Shown one piece after another: positions 61,387-64,000 of a stretch of DNA of 64,000 bases. The notes under the pieces were generated by a model. It was not told the DNA's origin and did no database searches. It saw only the letters and a program-made list of their open reading frames with translations. How positions within the stretch are numbered: the first letter of the stretch is position 1; the number at the start of each line of letters is the position of its first letter. This stretch comes from Chalciporus piperatus (lineage: Eukaryota; Basidiomycota; Agaricomycetes; Boletales; Boletaceae): assembly GCA_038093975.1 (NCBI GenBank), contig JBBPTG010000002.1:558001-622000 (forward strand). Direction: 5' to 3'. Both the position numbers and the translations under genes were made by a program.

Positions 61387-64000
61387 ATGCAGGCGCAAGC
61401 CATTTCTATTAACACTGAAGCCCAGGTAACATTCATGAAGAAACAACACTGGTCTTCGCCTGACTGATATCCACTTAGACTGTCAGCAGCAGTTCAAGCT
61501 TGCAATGCATCGAGACCCTTCTCAAAGCGGGGTTGGGGTGCATCGCTTATTTGAGGTATCCAGTAACTATCACGTCTCCCTCTCTGATTGACATGCTCCC
61601 TAGGGGTCTCTTGCCTTACGAGAACTTTTCGGAGGGTAGGCTGTGATACTTCCTGCGAAGGATACGATTGACCTGTGACTAATCTCCAGGTCACTTATCC
61701 GCTCAAGCCAACTATAATTCGTCAAGCGTACCAACTGGCTCGTTCGATAGCCAAACAAGACCCAGCGGCGTGACCATCATGACCCTCAAGCGCGGTTTCA
61801 CAAATGAGGGCGACAGGATTCTGGACTATCTGGTAAGCATATAGGCCGTTCTAATCGATTATATCCCGCATACAAGCATGAATTTGTGCAGGAAAAAGGT
61901 ATATTCGAGGCCATCGAGAAGCAGTACCTTCGTCGCTTCATCTTCGCCATATATCTGGTAAGTCGCGTACACATTCTTCAAGTTACATTTCCTCAACCCG
62001 AATTCAGGACAATAGAGACCCTAACAAGTAGCATCATTGTATTTTGACGATCTTACGGCTAATCAAAATTTCATAGCATCGTGGAGGCTTACACATTCAA
62101 CTTCCAGGTAAACGGAATTCGTATTCCTCACACCTGCGCTTACAAGGATACAGTATTACAGAGTTCCGGGTACGGAGACCGTCGTACCTATCATGACTTT
62201 GGGAGACCAGTTGTCAAAAATATCACTATGCCACACAGACGGGGATCCTATGGTCGACGCACTCAAACGAGGAAAGTTGCCTACCCTTGGCGACGTAAAA
62301 CGGAGCTTGAAGGTACGTTTCGCTTCGAGTTTCCTCCGTGCATTCGAAGCTATGCCTAGTCTATTTACAGGTAATGATCAAGACTCTGATCACTACTATC
62401 TCCCAGATGGAGACCCTGCCAAGTGGGTCCCTCATGAGACTTCGTTGATTTCCCTCATTCGTTCCAGAGTCCCGGTACGGGAACTTTAAATTGTTCTTCA
62501 ATGAGAACACCCCAGACGATTACCAACCACCATATTTCCGAGCCGGCGACGCCGATTCGAATAGATGGTTTTTCGCCACTCATAAAACGGCCGAGGTACC
62601 GGAAAGCACAATGGTTGGCAAGCTAGAAACTGGTTGGCACGGGTATGTTTCTCCGCCTCTGGTACACCCTTGCATGCATTGATAGCGTTGTTAGTGTGAG
62701 CATGAAGGTCGTCTCTGTTTCACCTTTTCTTCCGTCCTCCACGGAGGACAACAATGCCCCCTTTACTGGAGTCACCACTCGCGGCCCTCCGAAGCTTACC
62801 CCGGTTGAAGAAGCGCGGCTTCGGGCCGAGGACGCTGAGCTTCAGAAAAACGATGCACTAAACCGAAATGTTGTATGGGATGCAGATGCAGACGATGACG
62901 CCCAGGGTGAGGACGCTTCCGATGATGGTATTATCTTGGCCAGGTATAATGGCGGTGGCGAGTTCGCTATGGTACCAATCGGCGTCCGGGGAGATGACGG
63001 GACAATACTTCCCATCCCGGTGCACGATGATCAAGGTGTTCGCACTGGGTGGATTCAATACGGGGGTCACTCAGAGCCAACGCCAACCCACGTTGGCCAT
63101 CTCGTGAGCTCCATTCATCCATTTGCGTCTACAGTGCTTTACTTCAGTCCAAATAACAGATGATTTCTCGAGATATGGGAGAAACTCAGGCAATTCCTGA
63201 GACCCAAGAGATCAATATGCGATCACCCTCACCCTTGGCAAGTTCGGGTCGCGCTCTCACTTTACCTCCCTCAGATTACCAGAACTCTGCACAATCCCCT
63301 CTCTCGACCCAGCAAGTCGATACCTTGGTTCTTCAAGAGAAGCTCCAACGTGATAAGAGTGGTCGGATCACAACAACCTCCGAGATATCAGGCATTCGTC
63401 TCTCTATCTCACATGTGTGGCATTTACTGACGTGATACAAGGCACAGAGAATCAAATTCACGCGGAAAATGAACTTGCGCGCAACCGCTTCAGAACCCTG
63501 AGAACGAGAAAAACTAATGACATGGAAGATGAAGGCGCACTTGATTGCGATTGTGGAACAGTGGTCATTTGAATTTATTGAATAATGCTTTTGGAACTTC
63601 CACTGAAATATTCCATCCAGGTGGATGACGCTTCGATTTTCTGTGAAGGTGGTTGCAAAAAATGGCATCATGTCTGGTCCGGCTTTCGTTTTCTTTTTTT
63701 CTCGTTAATAATGCTTTCACACTTCATCGTTACTTCTGCAGGTGCATGGGGTAAGCGTTGTATCGCAAGGGACACGACTTCTAGATTAACCAACTTGCAG
63801 TTATCATGGCCCGCAAGACAAACGTCTTCCGTTACAGTTTATATGCTTCGGCTGTCGCTCGAAGCACTCACTTGAATGGGACATCATAGCAGAAGGGGTC
63901 CGTCTTGATATCATCAGCCGGTACAAGGACCTGGCGTTGTTTAGGTATTCTCAGCACTGCCCCGGAAGAAGATGAGAACTCATCACTTACCTTTAAGACG
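61387..64000 (+). CDS. HOP1: Meiotic HORMA-domain protein Hop1 with PHD-like zinc finger (3' end beyond window)
   Basis: Chromosome-axis protein that promotes meiotic double-strand breaks and crossover control. The start is ATG 61387 (MQAQAISINTEAQ). The HORMA domain includes SLQCIETLLKAGLGCIAYLRG, LPYENF, GVTIMTLKRGFTNEGDRILDYL, YLRRFIFAIYLDN and FKLFFNENTPDDYQPPYF, and ends in VSVSPFLPS. An acidic linker (DADADDDAQGEDASDD) and a Ser/Pro/Thr-rich region, which could carry kinase sites, follow. A zinc finger then reads LDCDCGTVV, SIFCEGGCKKWHHVWCMGYH and FICFGCRSKHSLEWD (63540-63870), a PHD-like C-rich pattern also found in yeast Hop1. The gene continues past 64000; the last joins (after about 63930) are uncertain. 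Closure motif not visible. Confidence 0.88.

Overview
The window is nuclear DNA of a filamentous basidiomycete, probably one of the Agaricomycetes. The genes are packed closely (26 protein-coding genes and one tRNA in 64 kb). They are cut by many short introns of about 45-65 nt and sit on both strands with little spacing. The proteins are typical fungal ones (Atg9, Kex2, Tap42, CreC, Stt4, a cellular RNA-dependent RNA polymerase, Hop1). One small gene (2686-3501) resembles a protein family that is abundant in basidiomycetes. No transposon, CRISPR array, operon or bacterial feature was seen. Most long alternative-frame ORFs are shadows of the spliced genes listed here.

Layout, left to right. 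1-2242 (-) is a SAP-domain protein cut by the window edge. 2686-3501 (+) is a DUF6593-like protein. 4004-6733 (-) is cytosolic glutamyl-tRNA synthetase, divergent from 2-isopropylmalate synthase at 7078-9044 (+). 9334-12637 (+) is ATG9. 12745-13353 (-) is a small ECM15/UPF0045 protein with a 5-nt exon, divergent from an EH-domain protein at 13455-15309 (+). 15522-20291 (-) is a DNMT1-class cytosine methyltransferase, divergent from the KEX2 protease at 20418-23216 (+). 23526-26308 (-) is MCM7, divergent from an 818-residue orphan with GHKL-like motifs at 26481-29087 (+). 29242-32745 (-) is a POT1-like telomere protein, divergent from TAP42 at 32902-34272 (+). 34398-35336 (-) is a Rab6/Ypt6 GTPase, divergent from methylenetetrahydrofolate reductase at 35497-37858 (+). 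38120-38714 (+) is a small acidic protein, possibly APC15. 38871-40543 (-) is mitochondrial branched-chain keto-acid dehydrogenase E1 beta, divergent from a CreC-like WD40 protein at 40835-43076 (+). 43374-44587 (-) is an orphan with a likely membrane segment. An intron-containing tRNA-Ser(CGA) lies at 44692-44783 (-). 44950-52444 (+) is the lipid kinase STT4. 52714-57050 (+) is a cellular RNA-dependent RNA polymerase. 57439-58176 (+) is a coiled-coil orphan. 58323-59780 (-) is a secreted glutaminyl-peptide cyclotransferase-like enzyme. 60408-60983 (+) is the TRAPP subunit TRS23. 61387-64000 (+) is the meiotic HORMA protein HOP1, cut by the right edge.

The genes do not form one pathway. They are mainly conserved housekeeping functions: translation, leucine, folate and branched-chain amino-acid metabolism, vesicle traffic and autophagy, DNA replication, telomeres and phosphatase control. 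Added to these are genome-defence and chromosome-biology genes: DNMT1, RdRP, HOP1 and POT1. Seven gene pairs are head to head across only about 100-350 bp and probably share promoters.

The most unusual signals are in splicing. STT4 appears to need a non-canonical AT-AC intron followed by an 8-nt exon to restore its conserved catalytic loop. The ECM15-like gene needs a 5-nt exon. One orphan uses a GC-AG intron. All splice models come from reading conserved protein sequence across exon borders, and no transcript data were available.
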